NCBI GenBank assembly: GCA_013416455.1
Contig: JACCES010000012.1
Coordinates: forward strand, 1 to 64,000
DNA length: 64,000 nucleotides
Reading direction: 5' to 3'
Origin: Alcaligenaceae bacterium
GTDB lineage: Bacteria; Pseudomonadota; Gammaproteobacteria; Burkholderiales; Burkholderiaceae_B
The number at the start of each line of letters is the position of its first letter. Positions within the stretch are counted from its first letter, which is position 1. The notes under the pieces are model-generated. The model saw only the letters and a program-made list of their open reading frames with translations. It made no database searches and was not told where the DNA came from. Positions 19,053-27,686 of the stretch are shown here, one piece after another. The position numbers were made by a program, and so were the translations under genes.

Positions 19053-19925
19053 GTACAGCTCGGGAAAATACTTGTCGGCCATTACCTGGCAGCGCTTGAT
19101 CAGCCTGTGTTCTTCGGGCGTGTAGTCCGCCACCGCGTTGTGTATCGTTCCCATGTTGTCCCACATCAGTACATCGCCTTCCTGCCAGCGGTGGCGGTAG
19201 CGGTATTTTTCCCGCAGCTGGTGCTCGAAGAGGAATTTCAGCACGGCGTCGCTGCGTTCTTCAGGCAGTTCGTTGATGCGCATCGAATATCCGGGATTGG
19301 CGTACAGCACCTTCTTCCCGGTAATGGGGTGGACGAGGAAAACGGGGTGCGAAACCGGGGGCTTGCGCTGGCGTTGTTCTTCAGTCAGCGGCGGGCGGGG
19401 GCTGCCTTTCTCGCGGCGCATCATTTCCCAGAACTTGTTGAAATCGTGCGTGATCGTCATGCCGTCCAGCTCTTGCTTCAGGTCTTCCGGCAGGTCCTCG
19501 TAAGCGGCGTGCATGTCACAGAATTCGGTATTCCCCAGCGGTTCGCCATCGCGATGCGGAATCTTGATGCCGTAGAGCACGTTGGCGAAGGCAATGGTCT
19601 TGCTATAGGACATGTCCGTGTGCCAGTCCTGCCCGGCATCGCTCAGCCCTATCGGTTTGCCGTTCTCTTTCATGTTGGAAAGAATCATGACTTCGGGATA
19701 GCCGGTGTCATAAAAGGCATTGGCGACGTTGATCTCCAGCTTGCCGAAGCGGGAGGCATAGTTGCGCAGTTGTTCGGAAGTCAGCCGCTGGCCCGGAAAG
19801 CTCACTACACCATGTCTGCCCAGCGCCTGCTCTATGGTCTCGTAGTCTGCGTCGCTCAGCGGCTGCGACAGGTCGATGTCGTGGATGGTGGCGCCCAGTC
19901 CCGCGCCTTTCGGTTCGATTTTCAT
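19050..19925 (-). CDS. TauD/TfdA family Fe(II)/2-oxoglutarate dioxygenase
   Basis: 291 aa. The iron site is complete: HTD in DWHTDMSYSK and the distal histidine in MGTIHNAV, with the 2-oxoglutarate arginine in EEHRLIKRCQV. The family hydroxylates sulfonates, aryloxyacids, alkyl sulfates or related acids using O2 and 2-oxoglutarate. It is the first gene of the minus-strand set and diverges from a LysR gene. No sulfur-transport genes are nearby, so taurine is not specifically suggested. The stop codon coincides with the edge of a MITE-like repeat. Confidence 0.9.
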   Translation of the reverse strand: MKIEPKGAGLGATIHDIDLSQPLSDADYETIEQALGRHGVVSFPGQRLTSEQLRNYASRFGKLEINVANAFYDTGYPEVMILSNMKENGKPIGLSDAGQDWHTDMSYSKTIAFANVLYGIKIPHRDGEPLGNTEFCDMHAAYEDLPEDLKQELDGMTITHDFNKFWEMMRREKGSPRPPLTEEQRQRKPPVSHPVFLVHPITGKKVLYANPGYSMRINELPEERSDAVLKFLFEHQLREKYRYRHRWQEGDVLMWDNMGTIHNAVADYTPEEHRLIKRCQVMADKYFPELY

Positions 19926-20040
19926 AGCTAAGGGCTTGATATGGATTAAGAGAATCCCATTCTAGCGGTGAGCCATGCACTGTAATACCATAGAGTGGAA
20001 AAATCAGTTTTTCTGTTTTGGAAACATCAACGGCTCCATC

Positions 20041-20955
20041 ATGAACACAATCGAGTGTATCGAGATCTTCGTGGAAGTCGCCAAGGGGCGGAGCTTCTCC
20101 AAAGCGGCGGAACGGCTCGGGATCAGCCGTTCCGCGGTGACGAAGAAAGTGGCCTGGCTGGAACAGGCCTTCGGCACTCAGCTGCTGCATCGCAATACCA
20201 AGCGTGTCAGCCTGACCGAGAGCGGCGAGATTCTGCTGCACAATGCCGATACTTTATCGAAAGCCGTCAATGACCTGAAAGACCTGGTCTGCAGCCCGGT
20301 ACAGCGCCCGACCGGCCGCATCCGCGTGGGAGCCCCGCCTTCGTTCGGCGCGGTGCATCTGGCCCCCGCCATCCAGGCATTCGTCGAGACCTACCCCGAT
20401 GTCCAGGTCTCTCTGCTGCTCGACGATGGCCGCAGCGACCTGATAGCGGAAAACATGGATCTGTCGCTGCGGATCGCCCCAAGGCTGAAAGACAGCAATC
20501 AAGTGGCCTATAAAATCGCCGTGGTGCCGCAGGCGCTGGTGGCGACACAGGAATACCTCGACCGGCGCGGCTGGCCCGAGCGGCCCGACGACCTGACAAT
20601 GCACAACTGCCTGGTACACAGTCTGAAGGCCCCCACCGCCCGCTGGGAACTGACCGATGAGCAGGGTGTTCCGCGCGCCGTGCAGGTCGCGGGGACATTC
20701 AATTCGAATCTGGGCGAATCCTTATTGCATCTGGCATGCCGCCACCATGGCATTTCCATGCATCCTCTGTACATGATCGAGGCGTTCATCCGCCAGGGCA
20801 CTTTGCGTGTGGTGCTGCCCCGGTATCATTGCCCGGGTCTGGATATCTATGCGATCGTCCAGAGCAAGCGTTATCTTCCATACAAGATACGTTTGTTGGT
20901 GGATCACCTGCAGGCATGGTTCGGGAACATGGAATGGGCGACTGTCGGCCCATGA
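20041..20955 (+). CDS. LysR family transcriptional regulator
   Basis: 304 aa from the ATG at 20041. Winged HTH in the first 60 residues (FVEVAKGRSFSKAAERLGIS, KKVAWLEQAFGTQLLHRNTK), then a type 2 periplasmic-binding-like effector domain (GAPPSFGAVHLAPAIQAF, QGTLRVVLP). It diverges from the tauD operon across a 115-bp gap and is its probable regulator. The HTH is AT-poor and standard; no ligand can be named. Confidence 0.9.
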   Translation: MNTIECIEIFVEVAKGRSFSKAAERLGISRSAVTKKVAWLEQAFGTQLLHRNTKRVSLTESGEILLHNADTLSKAVNDLKDLVCSPVQRPTGRIRVGAPPSFGAVHLAPAIQAFVETYPDVQVSLLLDDGRSDLIAENMDLSLRIAPRLKDSNQVAYKIAVVPQALVATQEYLDRRGWPERPDDLTMHNCLVHSLKAPTARWELTDEQGVPRAVQVAGTFNSNLGESLLHLACRHHGISMHPLYMIEAFIRQGTLRVVLPRYHCPGLDIYAIVQSKRYLPYKIRLLVDHLQAWFGNMEWATVGP

Positions 20956-20974
20956 AGGATTGAAGCAGGCGCCG

Positions 20975-22186
20975 TCAATGGATGCGCGTCACCGATGCTC
21001 TTGCGCTGGACTTGTATGCGATGCTTTCCGAGGCATCTTCCCGACCATCCCATTCCTCGACGCGGTTGCGCCCGTTCTTCTTTGCCCGGTATAGCGCCTT
21101 GTCAGCGGCGATCAGCAGCTCGTCGATATTGCCGGCGTCCGGCGACAGGGTGGCAACGCCGATGCTGACGGTGTAGGGGGGCAGGCCCGGCCCGGGCAGG
21201 ATGGCCGCGCGCAGGCGCCGGGTCATGGCGGCCGCTTCGTCGCGCGCCAGCCCAGGCAGCAGCAGCACGAACTCCTCGCCGCCGTAGCGGCCGAAGGCGT
21301 CGACGGGGCGCAGCATGTCATGTACGGCCTGGGAAAAATCCTGAAGCACGCGGTCGCCTGTCGCATGGCCATAGCGGTCGTTGATTTCCTTGAAGTGATC
21401 CAGATCCAGCAGGGCGACCGAGAGCGGCCTGCCGTTGCGGCGGCCCTGTTCGAACTCGGCGCCCGCCAGTTTGAAGAAGGCGCCCCGGTTCAGCGCGCCG
21501 GTCAGTGCATCATGCGAGGCATTGAATTCCAGGATGGCCCGCAGGCGTTCATTGACCATCAGAATGAATCCCACCGTGCCGATCAGCAGGCTGACGTTGA
21601 ACGATGCCAGGTAGATCGCCTGGAGGATGCCTGGGTCGAGCAGCCCCGAGGGGTGGTCCAGGTTTCCCAGGATGGAAAGCATGCGCAGCAGACAGCTTGC
21701 CGCGGTCAGGCCGAATGCCGATGCGGTGATGATGCCACCCACGCTGCGCCCGCCATGATGCGCGGGCAGCCAGCACAGAAGGCCGAACAGCGCGGCGCCG
21801 ACCATCGACATGAGCACCAGGCGGACAATGAATGACGGCTGAACGAAAGTATGCCAGGCCAGCAAGGCCAGGATGACCGCCGCCGCCTGCGCCGCCCGGC
21901 GCCGCGAAGGAAGGGGGCGGTCGTAGAAGCGCAGCATGCCCGACGTGATCATGATCATGCCCGCCAGAATGAATGTGTTTGCCAGCATGACGTGGATGAA
22001 GGGATGCGTCTGCTGCTGGCTGAACAGCACCGAGGAAAATACGAATAGCGGGATGGATGCCGCCCATTGCCCGATGCCGCCGACCGATTTCGGGAAGTTG
22101 GCGCGCATGGCGACCAGGACAACGGCCAGCAAGATGGCAAGGAAACCGGCCAGGATGACAAGGGTTTGGGGATCAATGCCGTGCAT
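20975..22186 (-). CDS. Membrane-bound diguanylate cyclase
   Basis: 403 aa. Residues of about 5-215 hold six or seven membrane helices (sensor module without a recognised name). The C-terminal GGDEF domain has an intact active site GRYGGEEF and, five residues upstream, an inhibitory RxxD site (RPVD). It therefore should make cyclic di-GMP with product feedback. It lies 11 kb from the LapD-type receptor on the opposite strand and could feed it, but the link is only positional. Convergent with the LysR gene. Confidence 0.92.
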   Translation of the reverse strand: MHGIDPQTLVILAGFLAILLAVVLVAMRANFPKSVGGIGQWAASIPLFVFSSVLFSQQQTHPFIHVMLANTFILAGMIMITSGMLRFYDRPLPSRRRAAQAAAVILALLAWHTFVQPSFIVRLVLMSMVGAALFGLLCWLPAHHGGRSVGGIITASAFGLTAASCLLRMLSILGNLDHPSGLLDPGILQAIYLASFNVSLLIGTVGFILMVNERLRAILEFNASHDALTGALNRGAFFKLAGAEFEQGRRNGRPLSVALLDLDHFKEINDRYGHATGDRVLQDFSQAVHDMLRPVDAFGRYGGEEFVLLLPGLARDEAAAMTRRLRAAILPGPGLPPYTVSIGVATLSPDAGNIDELLIAADKALYRAKKNGRNRVEEWDGREDASESIAYKSSARASVTRIH

Positions 22187-22427
22187 GGCCGCTGGTTCGG
22201 GGGTCTCGGTGGCGGGCGGATGGAGGTGGCGCGGCCCGCGAGGGAAAGGGAACCTGTCTGCCTCGGAATCGTTTCGGGCGCGGCAAGGCTCGGACAGGCA
22301 TGCTTGTGGATGGAACGGTTTGCGGGCAGCAGTCGCAACGCGCGATTGTAGCGTGAAGAACCGCTATTCCGGTATGCGGGGTAATCACGAAGACGGATGC
22401 GCGGCGATATGCGATGCCGCCGCCCGT

Positions 22428-24119
22428 TCAGCCCGCCTGTTTCGGTGTACCGTCGTGGTCGTCGCGCAGTTCGCGGCGCAGGATCTTGCCCACATTGCTG
22501 CGGGGCAGATCGTCACGGAACTCCACGACCCTGGGGCATTTGTAGCGTGTCAGTTTGTTGCGGCAGTGGTCGATCACCTGCTGCTGCGTCAGCGCCGGAT
22601 TGCGCGATATGACATAGAGCTTCACGCTTTCGCCGGAATGTTCGTCGGGCACGCCGATCGCCGCGGCTTCCACGATGTCGGGGTGTTCGGCGGCGACCGA
22701 CTCGACCTCGTTGGGGTAGACGTTGAAGCCTGACACCAGGATCATGTCCTTCTTGCGGTCCTTGATGTAGATATAGCCTTCATCGTCCACCAGCCCGATG
22801 TCGCCCGTGCGCAGGTAGCCGTCTTTGTCGAAGGCCTTTTCCGTTTCGTCCGGCCTGTTCCAGTAGCCGCGGCTGACCTGGGGGCCGCGCACGCAGATTT
22901 CCCCCACTTCGCCCACGCCGAGTTCCTGTTCATCGCCATTGCGTATGGAAATTTCGGTGGAAGGCACCGGCAGCCCGATGGACCCCGTGAAGTCGCGCCG
23001 GCCCAGCGGATTGATGGTGACGGCCGGCGAGGTTTCCGTCAGCCCGTAGGCCTGAGTGAGCGGGGTGCCGGTCAGCTTCAGCCACCGTTCGGCGACCGCT
23101 TCCTGTACGGCCATGCCGCCGCCCAGGGAAAGCTTCATGCGGGAAAAATCCAGTTTCTGGAACCCCGGGTCGTTCAGCAGGGCGTTGAAAAGGGTGTTGA
23201 CCCCCGTGATGGCGGTGAACTTCACATTGGCCATGCTTTTCACCAATGTCGGAATGTCGCGCGGGTTGACGATGAGCAGGTTGCTGGCGCCCAGCTTGAT
23301 GAAGGTCAGGCAGTTCGCGGTGAGGGCAAAGATGTGATAGAGGGGCAGGGCCGTGACGATGCATTCGTCCCCTTCGGTGACGTGGGGCCTGACCCAGGCA
23401 TGGGCCTGGCACACGTTGGCGACGAGGTTGCCGTGGCTCAGCATGGCGCCCTTGGCGACGCCGGTGGTGCCGCCCGTATATTGCAGGCAGGCCAGGTCGT
23501 CATGGCCCAGCGCCACACGGTGGTACCCGCAATGCCGCCCGCTGACCAGGACGTCCTTGAACCGGCGCGCGCCGGGCAGGCTGTAGGCGGGTATCAGCTT
23601 CTTGAGCCGGCGCACCGCGAAATTGGTAATGGCGCCCTTCACGGTGCCTAGCATGTCGCCCACGCCGGTCAGCACGATATGCTTGATCGGCGTGCGCGGC
23701 AGCGCCTTTTCTAGGGTATGCGCGAAGTTCTCGGCAATGATGATGACCTCGGCCCCCGAATCGCCGAGCTGATGTTCGAGTTCGCTGGGGGTGTAGAGGG
23801 GATTGGTGTTCACCACCACGGCGCCGGCCCGCCAGGCGCCGAACAGGCAGATGGGGTATTGCAGCAGGTTGGGCATCATCAGGGCGATCCGGTCGCCCTT
23901 CTTCACGCCGATGGACTGCAGCCACGCCGCGAAGCAGCGCGAGGCTTCATCGAGTTCGCCATAGGTGAGCCTTGCGCCCATGCTGAGATAGGCGTTGTGG
24001 CGCACGAAGCGGGCACAGCTTTCTTCGAGCAGGGCGACGAGCGATGAATAGGCCTTGAGCTCGCTGCTGATATCGGTCGGGATGCCCGGTGGATAGTGGT
24101 CGTGCCAGATCGGATTCAT
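22428..24119 (-). CDS. fadD: Long-chain fatty acid--CoA ligase
   Basis: 563 aa from MNPIWHDHYPPGIP (ATG at 24119, GGGGGA box); five more residues would be added from 24134. FadD-like ANL enzyme: YTGGTTGVAKGAMLSHGNLV, YGLTETSPAVTINP, GDIGLVDDEGYIYIKDRKKD, NVYPNEVESV and the terminal catalytic Lys in NVGKILRRELRD. It activates free fatty acids to acyl-CoA and is usually peripheral to the inner membrane. It lies 80 bp after fadB and is the last gene of the fad set. Confidence 0.93.
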   Translation of the reverse strand: MNPIWHDHYPPGIPTDISSELKAYSSLVALLEESCARFVRHNAYLSMGARLTYGELDEASRCFAAWLQSIGVKKGDRIALMMPNLLQYPICLFGAWRAGAVVVNTNPLYTPSELEHQLGDSGAEVIIIAENFAHTLEKALPRTPIKHIVLTGVGDMLGTVKGAITNFAVRRLKKLIPAYSLPGARRFKDVLVSGRHCGYHRVALGHDDLACLQYTGGTTGVAKGAMLSHGNLVANVCQAHAWVRPHVTEGDECIVTALPLYHIFALTANCLTFIKLGASNLLIVNPRDIPTLVKSMANVKFTAITGVNTLFNALLNDPGFQKLDFSRMKLSLGGGMAVQEAVAERWLKLTGTPLTQAYGLTETSPAVTINPLGRRDFTGSIGLPVPSTEISIRNGDEQELGVGEVGEICVRGPQVSRGYWNRPDETEKAFDKDGYLRTGDIGLVDDEGYIYIKDRKKDMILVSGFNVYPNEVESVAAEHPDIVEAAAIGVPDEHSGESVKLYVISRNPALTQQQVIDHCRNKLTRYKCPRVVEFRDDLPRSNVGKILRRELRDDHDGTPKQAG

Positions 24120-24201
24120 GTCGCCATCCCCCATCTTGTCCGCTTTTTGTTGATGGTATCACCCTTGTCCCTGCTTGCGGCCATGTTGCGGGCCGCGGGC
24201 T

Positions 24202-26217
24202 TCAGACGGGTGTGACGCTTGGTGCCATGTGCCGCTCCCAATGAAGCGGGCCGCCTGAAAAGGGCGCAAATCCGGTGCCGAACACCACGCCGGCATCCGC
24301 GAGGTCGGCATCCGCGACGATGCCGTTCTCGACCCGTTCACGTGTGCTGGCCACCAGGGGTGAGATCAGGCGCCGCGCCAGCCCGGCGGGCGGTGTGCCC
24401 GGCGCCTGTTTCACGGGTTCGCCGTCCTTCCAGGCGTAGAAGCCGCGACCGGTCTTGCGGCCGAGTTCGTCGCGGTCCAGGCGTGATTGCAGGCAGCGCG
24501 GCGCGCCGCCCGCGCCCGCAAGTTGCAGCCCCGCCGCGTGGGCGATGTCCAGGCCCACGGTATCCGCCAGTTCCAATGGCCCCATGGGCATGCCGAACAC
24601 TTTCATCGCCTCGTCCACCGTTTCGGGAGACAGGCCTTCATCCACACAGCGCATGGCTTCCAGCAGATAGGGCGCCAGCACGGCATTGACGAGAAAGCCC
24701 GGCGCGTCCCTGACGGGCAGAGGCAGCTTGCCCAGCTTGCCGACGAAGGTCAGCGCGGCGGCATGGGCGGCCGGATCCGTGCCGTCGGCTTTGACGACCT
24801 CCACCAAAGGCATCCGTGCCACGGGATTGAAGAAATGGATGCCGACCAGGCGCGAAGGTTCGGCCAGCGGCGCGCTCAGCGCTTCGAGCGAGAGACTGGA
24901 GGTGTTGGTTGCAAGCACGGCGCCGGGCTTCATACGGGGCTCGATGGCGGCATAGAGGCGATGCTTGGCGTCCAGGTCTTCCGTGATGGCTTCGATCACC
25001 AGGTCGGCGTGGCTGGCCCCGTGGCCGAGGGGATCGGGCATCAGCCGGTCCATGGCGCCGCGCCGCTGCCTGGTCTCCTTGAGCCGCCGCGAGAAAAGCG
25101 TCTGTGCCCGGCCCTGTGCGGCGGCGATGCGCTCCCGGTCCTGGTCCTGCAGCGTCACCTTCATGTCATGGAGCGCGCACCATGCGGCGATGTCCCCGCC
25201 CATCGTACCGGCTCCGATGACGTGCACATGCCGGATTTCGCGGATCCCCGGGGGTGGGGGTGCCGCGGCGCCCTGGCCGGGTTCGTGAAGAGACCCGCGG
25301 CCCTCCGCGTTCGTGGAGGCCTTTCCGAACGCTTTCAGGCGCTCCCGCAGGCGGAAGATGCGTATGAGGTTGCTCGCTGTGCCGGAGCGTACGACCTCAT
25401 CGATGAGGCCGGGGGCGTTCAGTGCGTTGCCCCGGTGCCGGCCCCAGATTTCCAGTATCGCCCGGGGCGCCATGTAATGCTGGTAGGGGTCGCGCTGGTT
25501 CAGTTTCTTTTCAGTCCGCCGCATGACGAGCGGCCGCGCCAAGGGAAGATTGAGCAGCCGGCCCGCGCCTTGCGCCTTGCGCGGCCGTGTTCCCGAGTGC
25601 GCCAGGCCCTCGGCGGCGCGCATCTGCAGGCGGGGCGCCACACGCGCGTCCACGAGGCCCAGGGATGCGGCCTTGCGGGCGTCGACCGCGCGGCCCGTCA
25701 GCATCATGTCGAGGGCGGCGGGTGCGCCGATCAGGGCGGGCAGGCGCTTCATGCCTCCCCAGGCGGGAAAGATGCCCAGCATGACTTCGGGCAGGGCGAG
25801 TGAAGTATCCGCCTGGTCGACAGCCACGCGGTAGCGGCAGGCCAGGGCCAGTTCCAGGCCGCCGCCCAGGCAATGGCCCCGTATCAGGGCCAGCGTGGGG
25901 CAGGGCAGCGAAGCCAGCCGCTCGAAGGCGTCCCAGCCGTGGGCGATCAGGGCGCGTGCCGCTTCCGGGCTGTCCAGCGCGTCGAACTCGTCGATATCGG
26001 CGCCGGCGATGAAGCCGGAGGGCTTGCAGGAGTGGATGACGACGGCGGTCGGCGGCTGCCTGGAGAAATGTTCCAGCGCCGTCACGAGGTCGTCGAGAAC
26101 GTTTCTGGAAAGGCGGTTCACGCTGGAGCCGGCGCAGTCGATGCCCAGCCAGGCCGTGCCGGCTTCATCGGCGCGATACCTGATGTTCGGCAAATCGGGC
26201 AATGTGGGGGTGATCAT
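24202..26217 (-). CDS. fadB: FadB-type enoyl-CoA hydratase/3-hydroxyacyl-CoA dehydrogenase
   Basis: 671 aa from the ATG at 26217, which overlaps the thiolase stop (ATGA). The N-terminal crotonase domain keeps both catalytic glutamates (GGGLELALACRYRVA, LALPEVMLGIFPAWGG). The NAD-binding dehydrogenase starts near residue 320 (VHVIGAGTMGGDIAAWCA), followed by HFFNPVARMPLVEVVK and a C-terminal helical domain. It carries out two consecutive steps of fatty acid beta-oxidation and would pair with the FadA-type thiolase encoded just upstream. Confidence 0.94.
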   Translation of the reverse strand: MITPTLPDLPNIRYRADEAGTAWLGIDCAGSSVNRLSRNVLDDLVTALEHFSRQPPTAVVIHSCKPSGFIAGADIDEFDALDSPEAARALIAHGWDAFERLASLPCPTLALIRGHCLGGGLELALACRYRVAVDQADTSLALPEVMLGIFPAWGGMKRLPALIGAPAALDMMLTGRAVDARKAASLGLVDARVAPRLQMRAAEGLAHSGTRPRKAQGAGRLLNLPLARPLVMRRTEKKLNQRDPYQHYMAPRAILEIWGRHRGNALNAPGLIDEVVRSGTASNLIRIFRLRERLKAFGKASTNAEGRGSLHEPGQGAAAPPPPGIREIRHVHVIGAGTMGGDIAAWCALHDMKVTLQDQDRERIAAAQGRAQTLFSRRLKETRQRRGAMDRLMPDPLGHGASHADLVIEAITEDLDAKHRLYAAIEPRMKPGAVLATNTSSLSLEALSAPLAEPSRLVGIHFFNPVARMPLVEVVKADGTDPAAHAAALTFVGKLGKLPLPVRDAPGFLVNAVLAPYLLEAMRCVDEGLSPETVDEAMKVFGMPMGPLELADTVGLDIAHAAGLQLAGAGGAPRCLQSRLDRDELGRKTGRGFYAWKDGEPVKQAPGTPPAGLARRLISPLVASTRERVENGIVADADLADAGVVFGTGFAPFSGGPLHWERHMAPSVTPV

Positions 26218-27656
26218 GCTTCGTCCTCGTGTCCGGATGAGCCCGGACGTGGAACAGTCACTGCCGATTGTTCCATGCCTGGCGAATCCGAGTCGCTTGC
26301 AAGCGACGAGGTGGACAAGCTCCGGCCGATACGGCCGGAGTTCTTCACGGGCGGTGCGGGCTGGCCGTTCAGGGCATCGCAGGTTTCCACCAGCATGGCC
26401 CCGCCCTGGCCCCCGCCGATGCAGATGGCCGCCATGCCGCGCCGCAGGCCGCGGGCGCGCAAGGCATGCAGCAGATGCAGCACGATGCGGGCGCCCGACG
26501 CCCCGACAGGGTGGCCGATCGCGATCGCCCCGCCGTCCACGTTGAGCCGCGCGCTGTCGAGCCGGCCCATGGCCGGGCGGCCCAGATGTTCGCGGCACCA
26601 GCGGTCGTCTTGCCACGCGGCGACGCAGGCGAGCACTTGTGCCGCGAATGCCTCGTTGATTTCCCATAGATCGGGGGTATCGAGGCCCATGCCGTGGCGT
26701 TCGAGTATGGGAGTCGCGGCATGGACGGGACCCAGCCCCATGCTGGCCGGATCCAGTGCCGCCCACTGGACGTCCAGAATGCGCCCCAGCGGCCTCAGCC
26801 CCCACTGTTGAACGGCGGATTCCGAGGCCAGCAGCAGCATGGCCGCGCCGTCGGTGACCTGGGAGCTGTTGCCGGCGGTGATGTTGCCCCAGGGGCGGTC
26901 GAACACCGGCTTGAGGGTCGACAGTTTCTCGGGCGTGGAGTCGCTGCGCACACCGTCATCGTGGGGATAAAGCGTGCCCCGGTCGTCGACCAGCGGCACG
27001 ATTTCGCCGAAGGCGCCGTCCTGTTGCGCGCGCAGGGTACGCGCATGGCTGTCGGCGGCGTATTCGTCCATTTGCCGGCGCTCGATGCCGAAGCGGTCCG
27101 CCAGGTTTTCCGCCGTCTGTCCCATGGACAGGCCGGTCACCGGATCCTTCAGGCCGCGCAGCAGCCCGATCACCGGCGCAAGATGCTTCGGGTGCAGCTT
27201 GCGCAGGGCGGCGAGCCGCGCCGCGACGCCTTTGCCTGCCCTCCAGCCGGCCAGCCATTTCACCATGTCGTCGCTGAACAGCACAGGGGCGCGCGACAGC
27301 GCGTCCGTGCCGCCGGCCAGCACCAGGCCGGCGCGGCCGCTTTGCAGATTGAGCAGCGCGGAATCCAGTGCCTGCATGCCGGAAGCGCAATTGCGCATGA
27401 CGGTCCAACCGGGAACGTTGTGGCCGCAGCCCAGGCGCAGCGCAATCACCCGCCCGATATTGGTTTCGTCGGGCGAGGGAGCGGCGCAGCCCACGATCAC
27501 TTCGTCCAGCGCGTCCGGCGTGAAGGGCTGGCGCAACAATAGTTCGCGGGCCGCCTGGACGGCCAGGTCGGAGGCCGAGAACGGCCCCGGCGCATTGCGC
27601 GCCTTCAGGAAGGGGGTTCTGGCGCCGTCGACGACATAGATGGGTTGGAAGGCCAT
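26214..27656 (-). CDS. FadA/FadI-type acetyl-CoA acyltransferase with C-terminal tail
   Basis: 480 aa. Active-site cysteine in RNCASGMQALDSALL, then NEAFAAQVLA, AIGHPVGASGARI and IGGGQGGAMLVE. The thiolase core ends near residue 430; about 50 further residues (rich in Ser, Gly and Pro) have no thiolase match and run over a GC-rich palindromic stretch, so they may be a read-through extension. It does the final thiolytic step of beta-oxidation and is translationally coupled to fadB. Whether it is FadA-like or FadI-like was not settled. Confidence 0.9.
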   Translation of the reverse strand: MAFQPIYVVDGARTPFLKARNAPGPFSASDLAVQAARELLLRQPFTPDALDEVIVGCAAPSPDETNIGRVIALRLGCGHNVPGWTVMRNCASGMQALDSALLNLQSGRAGLVLAGGTDALSRAPVLFSDDMVKWLAGWRAGKGVAARLAALRKLHPKHLAPVIGLLRGLKDPVTGLSMGQTAENLADRFGIERRQMDEYAADSHARTLRAQQDGAFGEIVPLVDDRGTLYPHDDGVRSDSTPEKLSTLKPVFDRPWGNITAGNSSQVTDGAAMLLLASESAVQQWGLRPLGRILDVQWAALDPASMGLGPVHAATPILERHGMGLDTPDLWEINEAFAAQVLACVAAWQDDRWCREHLGRPAMGRLDSARLNVDGGAIAIGHPVGASGARIVLHLLHALRARGLRRGMAAICIGGGQGGAMLVETCDALNGQPAPPVKNSGRIGRSLSTSSLASDSDSPGMEQSAVTVPRPGSSGHEDEA

Positions 27657-27686
27657 GACTAGGGAGTGTTAACAGGCCCTGCGGCC

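Noticed and set aside
19940-20040. A LysR box (T-N11-A) between tauD and the LysR gene
   Set aside because: Several loose matches around the TTTTCTGTTTTGGAAA stretch but none clearly palindromic.
16535-27680. Shared AACAGGCCCT at 16569-16578 and 27671-27680 as ends of one insertion sequence
   Set aside because: Only about 10 bp are common, there is no transposase between them and genes are intact.
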